DNA from: Nocardioides sp. Kera G14
GTDB taxonomy: Bacteria > Actinomycetota > Actinomycetes > Propionibacteriales > Nocardioidaceae
Assembly (NCBI RefSeq): GCF_020715565.1
Contig: NZ_CP085839.1
Coordinates: forward strand, 2,728,001 to 2,792,000
Direction of reading: 5' to 3'
DNA: 64,000 nt
Shown: positions 1 to 8,243 of the stretch, one piece after another
Position numbering within the stretch: position 1 is the stretch's first letter
How the letters are laid out: every line of letters begins with the position of its first letter
Notes under the pieces: model-generated
Seen by the model: only the letters and a program-made list of their open reading frames with translations
What the model was told of the DNA's origin: nothing
Database searches by the model: none
Translations under genes and position numbers: made by a program

Positions 1-895
1 CACCGAGGGACGCGCCGTCGTCCACCTCATCTCCGGCGGCGCCGACTCCGAGCAGGCCCGCCAGGGCGACTACCTCCCGAAGGAGAAGCGCTACGCCCGC
101 ACCAGCGAGTACATCGACCTCCTGCGGGCTGCCTGGACCGAGAAGGCCCCCTTCAGCCACGACGGCGAGTTCTACACGTTCGACGACTTCGGCCCCGGCT
201 TCTCGACGTACTCCGGCGAGCCGGTCCCGATCTCCATCGGTGGCCAGTCCGACGAGGCCTTCCAGGTCGGCGGCACCAAGGCCGACTGGTTCACCTTCTG
301 GGGCGAGCCCCTCGCCGAGGTACGTCGCGAGATCGACCGGGTGCACGCGATCGCCGACGCCGCCGGACGCCCCCGCCAGAGGATCTGGGTCACCTTCCGG
401 CCGATCATCGCCGCCACCGACGAGCTCGCCTGGCAGCACGCCGGTGAGATCCTCGGCGTCCTCACCGAGCGCTTCGCCGCCGGCAACGACGTCGCCCAGC
501 GGTTCCTCCGCAACTCCGGTGGCGCAGCTCCGCAGAACAAGGGCTCCCAGCGGGCGCTGGAGTTCGCCAGCGCGTCGGCCCGTTACGACCGTGCGCTGTG
601 GACGCCCACCGCGGCCGCCACGGGCGGTGGTGGCGCCTCGACCGCCCTCGTCGGCAGCTACGAGACGGTGGCCGCGGCCATCCTCGACTACATCGACGCC
701 GGCGCCGACATCGTCTCGGTGCGCGGCTACGACGGCATCGAGGACGTGAAGAAGTACGGCCAGTACCTCCTCCCCCTCATCCGTCAGGAGCTGGCCCACC
801 GCCAGACGACCGGCCGGCGGGGCACGCTCCAGGCCGAGCACCTCGGCTATGCCGACCCGACCTTCACCGCACTCGCCGACCAGGTCTCCGCCTGA
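1..895 (+). CDS. LLM-class flavin-dependent monooxygenase, 5' end cut by window edge
   Basis: The reading frame is open from the first codon (base 2) to the TGA at 893-895, so only the C-terminal ~297 residues are present. The sequence is very close to the complete gene that follows: both contain YARTSEYIDLL, AAWTEKAPFSHDGEFY, FDDFGPGF, WVTFRP, DYIDAGA and RQELAHR. The two are therefore a tandem duplication. The family is the bacterial luciferase-like TIM barrel that uses reduced FMN and O2, and members near SsuD cleave C-S bonds of sulfonates. The substrate cannot be read from sequence, but the sulfonate-uptake genes across the strand suggest an organosulfur compound. The paralogues differ most in the middle insert (about residues 150-200 of this fragment), which may set specificity. 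Confidence 0.9.
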   Translation, partial: TEGRAVVHLISGGADSEQARQGDYLPKEKRYARTSEYIDLLRAAWTEKAPFSHDGEFYTFDDFGPGFSTYSGEPVPISIGGQSDEAFQVGGTKADWFTFWGEPLAEVRREIDRVHAIADAAGRPRQRIWVTFRPIIAATDELAWQHAGEILGVLTERFAAGNDVAQRFLRNSGGAAPQNKGSQRALEFASASARYDRALWTPTAAATGGGGASTALVGSYETVAAAILDYIDAGADIVSVRGYDGIEDVKKYGQYLLPLIRQELAHRQTTGRRGTLQAEHLGYADPTFTALADQVSA

Positions 896-954
896 GCGCC
901 TCACACGCCTGACACCCCTGAGCACGCCGAAACCCACACGATCAGAGAGCAGCC

Positions 955-2208
955 ATGACCACCCCCGACTTCGACACCACCATCCCCGCGACCGCCTCAC
1001 CCGAGGTCGAGTTCGTCAGCCAGATCAACTGGAACACCAGCCGCGAGATCGACACCGCGCCTCCGGCACGCGGCCTCGACCGCGCCTATGTCCGCGAGTA
1101 CGCGAAGGCCCTCGAGGAGGGCGACTTCGACTACACGCTGGTGCCCTACTTCTCCAGTTCCCCGGAGTCCTTCGTGCTCGCGGCTGCGATCGGCGCCGTG
1201 ACGGAGCGGATCAAGCCCGTCGTGGCGCTGCGGCCCAACCACACCTTCCCGCTGGTGGCCGCCCAGAAGCTCGCCACGCTCGACCAGCTCACCCAAGGCC
1301 GCGCGGTGCTGCACCTCATCTCGGGCGGCAACGACGCCGAGCAGCGCAAGCAGGGTGACTACGAGCCCAAGGACCGCCGCTACGCCCGGACCAGCGAATA
1401 CATCGACCTCCTCCGCGCCGCATGGACGGAGAAGGCGCCCTTCAGCCACGACGGCGAGTTCTACAGGTTCGATGACTTCGGTCCGGGCTTCCCCACCTAC
1501 AGCGGGGAGCCCATCCCGATCTCGATCGGGGGCGAGTCGGACGCGGCGTACGACGTCGGCAGCTCGAAGGCGGACTGGTTCGCCTTCAACTCGGGCGCCT
1601 CGCTGGCGCAGACCCGGCTCGACTTCGCCCGGGTCGCGCAGATCGCGTCAGCCGCCGGACGACCGACGCCTCGGTTCTGGGTGACCTTCCGGCCGGTCGT
1701 CGCCTCCACTCCCGAGAAGGCCTGGGAGACGGCCCACGACTACGCCGCGAAGCTCAGTCTGAGCAGTCAGGCCTTCGCAAAGGCCTTCGGCCTCGACCTC
1801 ACGAAGGCCGACCCGGCGACGATCACGCCCGAGGCCGTCGGACAGCGGCGCGCCCGTGAGTACGCCGCCGCGAGCGAGCGGGTCGACCGTGCCACCTGGT
1901 TCGGCTTCACCCGGGCCACGGGCGGCTTCGGCGCCGCGTCGGCCGGGCTGGTCGGCACTCCCGAGACGGTGGCGGCCGCCATCGTCGACTACATCGACGC
2001 AGGCGCCTCGGTCGTCTCGATCAAGGGCTACGACACCCTGAACGACGTCCGCACCTACGGCCAGGAGGTGCTGCCGCTCGTGCGCCAGGAGCTCGCCCAC
2101 CGCAAGGCGACCGGCCGCCGCAGCGACCTCCAGGCCCGACACCTCGGGTACGCCGACCCCGCGGTCGTCTTCGCCGCTGACCGTGCCGCGCAGAGTGTGG
2201 CGGTCTGA
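955..2208 (+). CDS. LLM-class flavin-dependent monooxygenase, SsuD-like
   Basis: This is a full-length 417-residue luciferase-like monooxygenase starting at ATG 955. It carries the family features FSSSPESFVLAAA, VALRPNHTFPLVAAQKLATLDQL and HLISGGNDAEQ near residues 60-125, then IPISIGGESD and the C-terminal GLVGTPETVAAAIVDYID. These are the FMN-binding barrel signatures seen in SsuD/SfnG-type enzymes, which need a separate flavin reductase; none is visible in the window. It is the second gene of a rightward set and is followed after 2 bp by another LLM gene, so they are probably co-transcribed. The N-terminal ~20 residues look like a non-conserved extension. Reaction assigned to family level only. 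Confidence 0.9.
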   Translation: MTTPDFDTTIPATASPEVEFVSQINWNTSREIDTAPPARGLDRAYVREYAKALEEGDFDYTLVPYFSSSPESFVLAAAIGAVTERIKPVVALRPNHTFPLVAAQKLATLDQLTQGRAVLHLISGGNDAEQRKQGDYEPKDRRYARTSEYIDLLRAAWTEKAPFSHDGEFYRFDDFGPGFPTYSGEPIPISIGGESDAAYDVGSSKADWFAFNSGASLAQTRLDFARVAQIASAAGRPTPRFWVTFRPVVASTPEKAWETAHDYAAKLSLSSQAFAKAFGLDLTKADPATITPEAVGQRRAREYAAASERVDRATWFGFTRATGGFGAASAGLVGTPETVAAAIVDYIDAGASVVSIKGYDTLNDVRTYGQEVLPLVRQELAHRKATGRRSDLQARHLGYADPAVVFAADRAAQSVAV

Positions 2209-2210
2209 CC

Positions 2211-3326
2211 ATGACGCTCACGAACATCAGCACCGAGACCGCCACGACCGTCGCCGACGGGGACACCGCCGGCTTCCGCCCGAAGGCCCGTCTGGGCTTC
2301 AACACCCGGGTCTCCTTCAACGATGACGACGGACCGGCCAAGGGCCTGCGCGACGGCATCGAGCTCTTCAAGGCCGCCGAGGAGCTCGGCTACCAGTCCG
2401 GATGGGCCTACCAGCGCCACTTCGACCACTACCTCTCCTCACCGATCCCCTTCTTCGCCGCGGCGGGCCAGCACACGTCGCGCATCACGCTGGGGAGCGC
2501 CGTCCTGCCGGCCCGCTACCAGGAGCCTGTCCTGCTCGCGGAGTCGGCCGCCACGGCCGACCTCCTCGTCGACGGCCGCCTCCACATCGCGTTCAGCAGC
2601 GGCACCGACCAGTGGGATGCGGTCTTCGGCGGGGTGGAGACCGACGCCCGGACCGAGGGTCAGCGACGACTCGCCCGCTTCCTGTCGGCCATCTCGGGCG
2701 ACACCCTGCACACCGTGACCGACGCCAAGCCGATCGGCCCGGCCGTCGGCACCGAACTCAAGGTCACCCCGCAGAGCCCCGGTCTGCGGAGCAGGATCTG
2801 GTATGGCTCCGGTTCGATCGCCTCGGCCACCAAGGCCGCCGAACAGGGACTGCGCCTGATCACCGGCACGATCCTCCACGACGCCGACAGCCAGGACGAG
2901 TTCCCGGCGCACCAGGCACGACTGATCACCGCCTACCGGGAGACCTGGACGGCCACACACGGCACGACGCCCCCTCCGGTGGCCGTGGCCGCCTCGATCC
3001 TGCCGGGCACGACGCCCGAACGGCGGGAGTCCTACGCCGCGTACGACCTCGAACGACGGACGCAGGGTCCGGCCGCGTCCCGGCCCAAGGGTGCCCTCGC
3101 ACCCGCGGGGCGTGCCGACCTGCCGCCCGGCATGCGGATGAGCCCGGTCTACCACGGCTCCCCCGACGAGGTGACCGAGGCGGTCTTGGCCGATCCCGGC
3201 CTCGCCCTCGCCGACGAACTCGTCCTCTTCCTGCCGCCAGCCTTCGGGCTCACCGAGAACGTCCCACTCCTCGCCGACCTGGCCGCCACCGTCGCGCCGG
3301 CCCTCGGTTGGACCCCAGCCTCCTGA
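2211..3326 (+). CDS. LLM-class flavin-dependent oxidoreductase
   Basis: A 371-residue protein starts at ATG 2211, two bases after the previous stop, which implies translational coupling. Family signatures include GWAYQRHFDHYLSSPIPFFAAA, ITLGSAVLPARYQEPVLLAE and RLHIAFSSGTDQWDAVFGG, corresponding to the early barrel strands, and IWYGSGSIASATKAAEQGLRL for the late FMN/phosphate-binding part. It is only distantly related to the two preceding monooxygenases and lacks their long C-terminal block, so it is a different subfamily and not a third copy. Context suggests a role in the same organosulfur pathway. Substrate unknown. Confidence 0.85.
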   Translation: MTLTNISTETATTVADGDTAGFRPKARLGFNTRVSFNDDDGPAKGLRDGIELFKAAEELGYQSGWAYQRHFDHYLSSPIPFFAAAGQHTSRITLGSAVLPARYQEPVLLAESAATADLLVDGRLHIAFSSGTDQWDAVFGGVETDARTEGQRRLARFLSAISGDTLHTVTDAKPIGPAVGTELKVTPQSPGLRSRIWYGSGSIASATKAAEQGLRLITGTILHDADSQDEFPAHQARLITAYRETWTATHGTTPPPVAVAASILPGTTPERRESYAAYDLERRTQGPAASRPKGALAPAGRADLPPGMRMSPVYHGSPDEVTEAVLADPGLALADELVLFLPPAFGLTENVPLLADLAATVAPALGWTPAS

Positions 3327-3355
3327 CCCTCAGCGTTCCCCGAAAGGCTCCACCT

Positions 3356-4198
3356 GTGACCTCACCCGTGCTCATCACCGCCGACGAACTCGCCGACCTC
3401 CTCGCTTCCCCGACGCCGCCGGTCGTGCTCGACGTGCGCTGGCAGCTCGGCGGCCCTCCCGGACACGAGGAGTACCTCGCGGGCCACATCCCGGGCGCCG
3501 TCTTCGTCGACCTCGACACCGAGCTCGCCAGCCACGGCGAGCCGACCGACGGCCGGCACCCCCTGCCCTCCCTCGAGGACCTCCAGGCCGCGGCGCGACG
3601 GTGGGGCATCGACCCCGACGCCACCGTCGTGGCGTACGACGACAACGGCGACCAGGCCGCGGCGCGGGCGTGGTGGCTGCTGCGCTGGGCCGGTCTGGCC
3701 GACGTGCGACTCCTCGACGGCGCCCTCGGTGCCTGGCGCACCGCCGGACTGGAGCTCGCCACCGATGACGTGATCCCGGAGCCGGGCTCCGTGACGTTGA
3801 GCGACGGACACCTGCCGGTCCTCCCGCTGGAGGAGGTGGAGGGCTTCACCGCCGGCGACGGCGTACTGCTCGACGCCCGGGCGCCGGAGCGCTTCCGCGG
3901 AGAGACCGAGCCGGTCGACCCCAAGGCCGGCCACATCCCCGGGGCGCGCAACGTTCCCACGGGCGGCAACCTGGACCCGGACGGCCGCTTCCTGTCACCC
4001 GACGAGCTCCGTGCCCGGTTCGCTGCAGTCGGTGCGGAGGACGGCGTGGCTGTGGCGGCCTACTGCGGCTCGGGCGTGACGGCCGCGCACCAGATCGCCG
4101 CGCTCACGATCGCCGGGATCGACGCCGCCCTCTATCCCGGCTCGTGGAGCCAGTGGAGCAACCTCGACCTCCCTGTGGCGACCGGCGAGGGCCGCTAG
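3356..4198 (+). CDS. sseA: Sulfurtransferase, 3-mercaptopyruvate/thiosulfate type
   Basis: This is a two-rhodanese-domain sulfurtransferase of 280 residues. The N-terminal inactive domain covers about residues 5-130 (LDVRWQ, GHIPGAVFVDLD). The C-terminal catalytic domain contains DARAPERF, GHIPGARNVPTG and the active loop CGSGVTA with the catalytic Cys237. CGSGVTA is the loop of the E. coli SseA mercaptopyruvate sulfurtransferase type rather than the CRKGVTA of rhodanese proper. I chose the GTG at 3356 because it sits about 12 nt after an AAAGG and gives the normal N-terminus. It follows the monooxygenases by 29 bp and overlaps the convergent ssuD gene by 4 bp. It probably handles sulfane sulfur or sulfite released by the neighbouring enzymes; this is inference. 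Confidence 0.9.
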   Translation: MTSPVLITADELADLLASPTPPVVLDVRWQLGGPPGHEEYLAGHIPGAVFVDLDTELASHGEPTDGRHPLPSLEDLQAAARRWGIDPDATVVAYDDNGDQAAARAWWLLRWAGLADVRLLDGALGAWRTAGLELATDDVIPEPGSVTLSDGHLPVLPLEEVEGFTAGDGVLLDARAPERFRGETEPVDPKAGHIPGARNVPTGGNLDPDGRFLSPDELRARFAAVGAEDGVAVAAYCGSGVTAAHQIAALTIAGIDAALYPGSWSQWSNLDLPVATGEGR

Positions 4199-5373
4199 CC
4201 TACGGGGCTGGGCTCCTTGGCACCGCCGAAGGTGACACCCGCCCCGAACGGCGTCGAAGGTCGCACGGCGACCTTCACCGGGTTGCTCCACAGACCGCGC
4301 CGCTCCAGTTCGGGCAGGACGCCCTCGCCGAACCAGTAGGCCTCCTCCAAGTGCGGATACCCGGACAGCACGAACTCACTGATCCCGGCGTCGACATAGG
4401 CTTCGATCAGGTCCGCAATCTCGGCGTACGACCCGACAAGCGCCGTGCCCGCCCCGCCACGGACCAGGCCGACGCCGGCCCAGAGGTTCGGGTGGATCTC
4501 GAGGTTGTCCTTGGAGCCGCCGTTGAGCTCGAGCATCCGGCGCTGCCCCTCGGAGCCGCTCTGCCGGAGTCCGGCCTGCATCCGCGCGATCTCGTCGTCG
4601 CTGATGTGGTCGAGCAGCCGCGCCGCCTCTGCCCACGCCTGCTCTGCGGTTTCTCGCGCGATCGAGTGCAGGCGTACGCCGAACCGGAGCTCGCGGCCAT
4701 GGCGCTCAGCGGCGGCGCGTGCACGCTCGATCTTCTCTCGTACGGCGGCTGGCGGCTCGCCCCACGTCAGATAGACGTCCGCGTGCTTGGCCGCGACCTC
4801 GATCCCGCCGGCCGAGGAGCCACCGAAATAGATCGCAGGGATCTCGTCGGGCAGGTTCTGCAGACTCGAGTCCTCCACTGAGAGATAACGGCCGGTGAAG
4901 TCGACGGTCTCGCCTGCCCACAGCCGGCGGACGATGGTGAGGAACTCGTCGCAGCGGGCGTAGCGCTCCTCCTTGTTCAGGAAGTCGCCGTACATGCGCT
5001 GGTCGTGGTCCTCGCCGCCGGTGACGACGTTGAGCATCAGCCGGCCGTCGGTGAGGTTCACGTAGGTCGCGGCCATCTGGGCGGCGACATAGGGGGCGAC
5101 CGCGTCGGGCCGGAAGGCGACGAGGAACTTCAGCCGCTCGGAGGCCTGGGTGAGCATGGCCGAGGTGACCCAGGCGTCCTCGCACCACGGGCCCGTCGGG
5201 ATCAGGGCGCCCTCGAACCCGACCTGCTCCGCCGAGCGGGCGATCTGGCCGAGATAGGGCACCGAGGCCGGACGGCCGGCGGCGCCCGCCGTGACACCGT
5301 GACCTCCGCCGACAACGGAGCGGCCGTCGCCGCCGTTGGTCGGGATGAACCAGTGGAACTTCAATTCGGTCAT
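4195..5373 (-). CDS. ssuD: FMNH2-dependent alkanesulfonate monooxygenase
   Basis: This is a 392-residue SsuD orthologue that releases sulfite and an aldehyde from alkanesulfonates using FMNH2 and O2 in the cytoplasm. Diagnostic stretches are FHWFIPTNG at the N-terminus, IPTGPWCEDAW (the conserved Cys is residue 64 here), LKFLVAFRP, YFGGSSAGG, YLTWGEPP, NLWAGVGLVRGGAGTALVG (with the mobile-loop arginine) and FVLSGYPHLEEAYWFGE. Length and motif order match E. coli SsuD apart from a Gly-rich insert near residues 14-30. The start ATG has AAGGAG about 8 nt upstream. It is the last gene of the leftward sulfonate set but lies 94 bp after the ferredoxin gene, so it may also have its own promoter. Confidence 0.95.
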   Translation of the reverse strand: MTELKFHWFIPTNGGDGRSVVGGGHGVTAGAAGRPASVPYLGQIARSAEQVGFEGALIPTGPWCEDAWVTSAMLTQASERLKFLVAFRPDAVAPYVAAQMAATYVNLTDGRLMLNVVTGGEDHDQRMYGDFLNKEERYARCDEFLTIVRRLWAGETVDFTGRYLSVEDSSLQNLPDEIPAIYFGGSSAGGIEVAAKHADVYLTWGEPPAAVREKIERARAAAERHGRELRFGVRLHSIARETAEQAWAEAARLLDHISDDEIARMQAGLRQSGSEGQRRMLELNGGSKDNLEIHPNLWAGVGLVRGGAGTALVGSYAEIADLIEAYVDAGISEFVLSGYPHLEEAYWFGEGVLPELERRGLWSNPVKVAVRPSTPFGAGVTFGGAKEPSPVG

Positions 5374-5394
5374 GGCGCCACTCCTTGGAATTTC

Positions 5395-5445
5395 ATGCGA
5401 TCGGCCGCTATCACTACTTAATCACTGGACTTACTTGAGTGCGAA
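5395..5445 (-). promoter_or_regulatory. AT-rich upstream region of ssuD with direct repeats
   Basis: The 94-bp gap before ssuD contains the only AT-rich patch nearby. It holds two copies of TCACT followed by ACTTA (5411-5420 with no spacer, 5422-5433 with a 2-nt spacer), then CTTGAGTG, whose AGTG pairs with the first CACT. This layout suggests a regulator-binding site, perhaps for the sulfur-starvation regulator. No clear -35/-10 pair could be fixed. Confidence 0.35.
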
Positions 5446-5467
5446 TCGAGCCACGGAAGCCTTCGGC

Positions 5468-5803
5468 TCAGCCGGTCGGGATCTCCGGGCCGTGCGCCTC
5501 CCGCGCGCCGAGAGACCGTCCCCCGCCCCAGCCCAACTCGCGGCGGTAGCTTCCGACCTGTCCCGTCGCGACCAGGACGTCGGCGTCGAGGAAGGTCGAG
5601 CCCTCAGGGGCGGGTGTCGTCAGCGGCGCTACGAAGAGCGCATCCGTCGGACAGTACGCCTCACACTGGAAGCAGGTCTGGCACGAGTCATGCCGGGCGA
5701 TGATGGGAACGCCGTCCTCGCGGCGGTCGAAGACGCGGGTCGGGCAGACATCGATGCACTTGTCACACGAGATGCAGCGCTCTTCGACGAGGACCTCGAT
5801 CAT
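5468..5803 (-). CDS. Ferredoxin with two 4Fe-4S clusters
   Basis: This is a 111-residue ferredoxin. Two CxxCxxCxxxC sets, Cys10/13/16/20 followed by Pro and Cys41/44/47/51 followed by Pro, each ligate a 4Fe-4S cluster as in bacterial 2[4Fe-4S] ferredoxins and AprB-like subunits. After about residue 60 a tail of ~50 residues has no motif. The start overlaps the stop of the upstream FAD oxidoreductase by 4 bp (ATGA type), so the two are translationally coupled and almost certainly form a complex or redox pair. The electron partner and direction are unknown. Confidence 0.9.
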   Translation of the reverse strand: MIEVLVEERCISCDKCIDVCPTRVFDRREDGVPIIARHDSCQTCFQCEAYCPTDALFVAPLTTPAPEGSTFLDADVLVATGQVGSYRRELGWGGGRSLGAREAHGPEIPTG

Positions 5804-7392
5804 GCCGCTGCCCCGTCCAGCGAGAAGACGGCCGTCTCGGGGCGCACCCAGAGGTCGTCCAGGCCGCCGACGAGCAACCGGTGCTGCTGGGCAGGGTCGA
5901 GGTCGGGGCGGTCGAGGCGGCGGTGCATGCCGCGGGTCTCGGTACGGGCGAGTGCCGCGGTGTACATCCAGCGGGCGTGGGCGACCATCGCGGCTGCCTC
6001 GCGGGAACGGAAGATCGACTCCCCTGTCCCTGTCAGGCCAGCACGTGCCTCCTCCCAGGTCGCGTCGAGCGTGGCCAAGGCGGGCACCAGCTTGTCGGGG
6101 TGACGCAGGTAGTTGAGGTCATAGGGGAGCACGAGCCGCTGCACCTGGGTGACGACCTCGCGGTAGTCGAGGGAAGACGGGCTCGCGGTCGGGCGAAGAC
6201 CGGCGGTGCCGGTCCCGACCAGAGGACCCGAGACGCCGTGACGCGCCTGGGCGAAGCGGGCCGCCGCCTCACCGGCCCAGCTTCCCGAGGAGGCTGCCCA
6301 AGCCGCGTTGTGACTCCCGCCTCCGGTGAATCCTCCGCAGATGAGCTCGCGGGTGGCGGTGTCCCCCGCCGCGTAGAGACCGGGCACGTCGGTGGAGCAG
6401 TCGAAGCCGGCGAGGCGCACGCCTCCGGTGCCGCGCACTGTGGCCTCGAGCAACAGCGTGATCTCGAAAAGGTCGGTGAAGGGGTTGATGCCGAGGCGGT
6501 CGAAGTAGACGAAGAAGTTGGGCTGTCCCAGGCGCATCTGCGCCTGCACCTCGGGCGTGGCCTGGTCGATACGGGCGAAGACCGGCTCGGAGAGCAGGGT
6601 CCTGGCGATCACCGAGCGGCCCTTGGTGCTGCCGGCGCCCTCGATGAGCGTGCCGTCCGCTCGGTAGAAGTTCGCCCATGAGTAGTAGGCGGTCTTCGTG
6701 AGCGAGGTGTTCTTCGGCGCGATGGCGTAGGGCGCGGAGAATTCCATGCCGGAGAGGACAGCGCCGGCCTCGACGGCCAGCAGCGCACCATCACCGGTGT
6801 CGACGTCGGTGCCGAGCGACTTCGACTGGAAGGCGCATGCGCCCGCAGCGAGGACCACGGCGCCCGCCTCGACGCGGACGACGTCACCGGTACGGCGATC
6901 CAGCGCGTGGGCACCGGACACCGTGCCGTCGGCCTCCCGGAGAAGTTCGAGGGCCGGGGTGTGGTCGAGGATCTTCACCCCGAGGCGCTGCACCCGCAGC
7001 CGCTGGCGGCGCATGTACTCCGGCCCCTGCAGGCCGCCACGCATCGAACGGCCCGCGGCGTCAACGGGGAAGGGATAACGCTGGACCTCGGCAAGCTCGT
7101 CCATGCGCGCCTTGGTCTCGTCCAGGACGCGCAGCATCCAGGCTCGTTCGGCGAGGTAGCCACCCGGCGCCAAGCGGCTCGCCATTGCCTCCTCACGCAG
7201 CTCGGGGGCGTCGTCGACGTACCAGATGCCGGTCCCCGCCGAGGCGGTCGCGCCGCTCGAGCCGGTGTAGCCCTTGTCGACCAGGACCACGGACGCCCCG
7301 GCCTGGGCGGCCTTGATCGCGGCCCACGTGCCGGCCGGGCCGCCGCCGATCACGAGGACGTCGGAGGTGAGGAGTGCGTCGTGCTCAGTCAT
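5800..7392 (-). CDS. FAD-dependent oxidoreductase, fumarate reductase/AprA-like flavoprotein
   Basis: This 530-residue flavoprotein belongs to the succinate dehydrogenase/fumarate reductase family. The N-terminal Rossmann FAD motif is VLVIGGGPAGTWAA (GGGPAG at 16-21), followed by SSGATASAGTG, which contacts the flavin. VVLAAGACAFQS is mid-protein, and the late FAD-binding segment GLYAAGDTA...GGFTGGGSHNAAWA follows. The start is the ATG at 7392; longer upstream frames lack family similarity. It is coupled to the 2[4Fe-4S] ferredoxin downstream, an arrangement like APS reductase (AprA/AprB) or a two-subunit reductase. Within a sulfonate operon it may oxidise or reduce an organosulfur intermediate or feed electrons to the monooxygenases. 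I cannot assign the substrate; true AprA signatures were not recognisable. Confidence 0.85.
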   Translation of the reverse strand: MTEHDALLTSDVLVIGGGPAGTWAAIKAAQAGASVVLVDKGYTGSSGATASAGTGIWYVDDAPELREEAMASRLAPGGYLAERAWMLRVLDETKARMDELAEVQRYPFPVDAAGRSMRGGLQGPEYMRRQRLRVQRLGVKILDHTPALELLREADGTVSGAHALDRRTGDVVRVEAGAVVLAAGACAFQSKSLGTDVDTGDGALLAVEAGAVLSGMEFSAPYAIAPKNTSLTKTAYYSWANFYRADGTLIEGAGSTKGRSVIARTLLSEPVFARIDQATPEVQAQMRLGQPNFFVYFDRLGINPFTDLFEITLLLEATVRGTGGVRLAGFDCSTDVPGLYAAGDTATRELICGGFTGGGSHNAAWAASSGSWAGEAAARFAQARHGVSGPLVGTGTAGLRPTASPSSLDYREVVTQVQRLVLPYDLNYLRHPDKLVPALATLDATWEEARAGLTGTGESIFRSREAAAMVAHARWMYTAALARTETRGMHRRLDRPDLDPAQQHRLLVGGLDDLWVRPETAVFSLDGAAA

Positions 7393-7433
7393 GGGTGGCG
7401 CCTTTCGCTGGAGGAACGGCCGGTGTGGGCGGG

Positions 7434-8243
7434 TCAGGGCTTGATCTTGCGACTGGTGGCGAGGAGCCACGCCACGGCGGCGGTCAAGCCGAGGGCGGCA
7501 AGCCAGAGGAGGAGGAGTGAGGACCATGAGGCCACGTCGGAGGCACCGATGAATCCTTCGCGGATCGACTGGACGAGCCAGAAGAACGGGTTGGCGTAGC
7601 TGATCCATTGCCAACCGCCCGGCAGTTGGTCGAGGGAGTAGAAGATGCCGCCGAAGAAGCCCAGCGGCAGGATGACCAGCGACTCCATCGCGTAGATCTG
7701 GTCGATCATGCGGACCAGTGCTCCGACGAGGATTCCGAACTGTGCGGAGAAGAGCAGGAGCGCGAGGGTCGCAACGGCGAGGTAGCCCGGGCGCGCGATG
7801 TGGACGTGGACCAGCGGCCCCGCGAATGCCAGGACAGCACCGCCGCAGACGAGCCCGCGCAACGTCGCAGCGAGCACGAGGGCGAGGTTGAGCTCCCACC
7901 ACCGGATGGGGCTGGCGAGAACGTCATTGAGGTAGCGGTCGCGCCGGGCGTCGAAGAGCGACGTCGTGCCGTTGAAGAAGCCGACGTTGACCACCGTCTG
8001 CGCGATCAGGCCGGGCAGGATGAACTGACCGTAGGAGATGTCGCCGAGCCCGTCGACGTGGCGCGAGAGCACGAGCCCGAAGACGACGACGAAGAGGATC
8101 GTTGACAGCACCGGCCCGAGCAGGGCGTACTTCCAGATCCGCAGGTAGCGGAGCACCTCGCGTTCGAGCAGCCACAGGAACGGCGACCGCTCCGCGCGAT
8201 AGCCGAGATCTGAGGAGGCGGGGCCGAGGAGGAGGCTGCTCAC
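7434..8243 (-). CDS. ABC-2 type transporter permease
   Basis: A 269-residue polytopic membrane protein has about six hydrophobic spans: KYALLGPVLSTILFVVVFGLVL, the FILPGLIAQTVVNVGFF region, ALVLAATLRGLVCGGAVLAFAG, YLAVATLALLLFSAQFGILVGAL, LVILPLGFFGGIFY and the C-terminal LLLLWLAALGLTAAVAWLLA. The motifs FFNGTTSLFDARRDRYLNDVLASPI and PLGFFGGIFYSLDQLP are typical of ABC-2 exporters of the DrrB/NodJ type. Its start overlaps the stop of the ATPase gene by 4 bp, so the two form one exporter. Its presence inside a sulfonate-uptake operon is unusual. Confidence 0.9.
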   Translation of the reverse strand: MSSLLLGPASSDLGYRAERSPFLWLLEREVLRYLRIWKYALLGPVLSTILFVVVFGLVLSRHVDGLGDISYGQFILPGLIAQTVVNVGFFNGTTSLFDARRDRYLNDVLASPIRWWELNLALVLAATLRGLVCGGAVLAFAGPLVHVHIARPGYLAVATLALLLFSAQFGILVGALVRMIDQIYAMESLVILPLGFFGGIFYSLDQLPGGWQWISYANPFFWLVQSIREGFIGASDVASWSSLLLLWLAALGLTAAVAWLLATSRKIKP

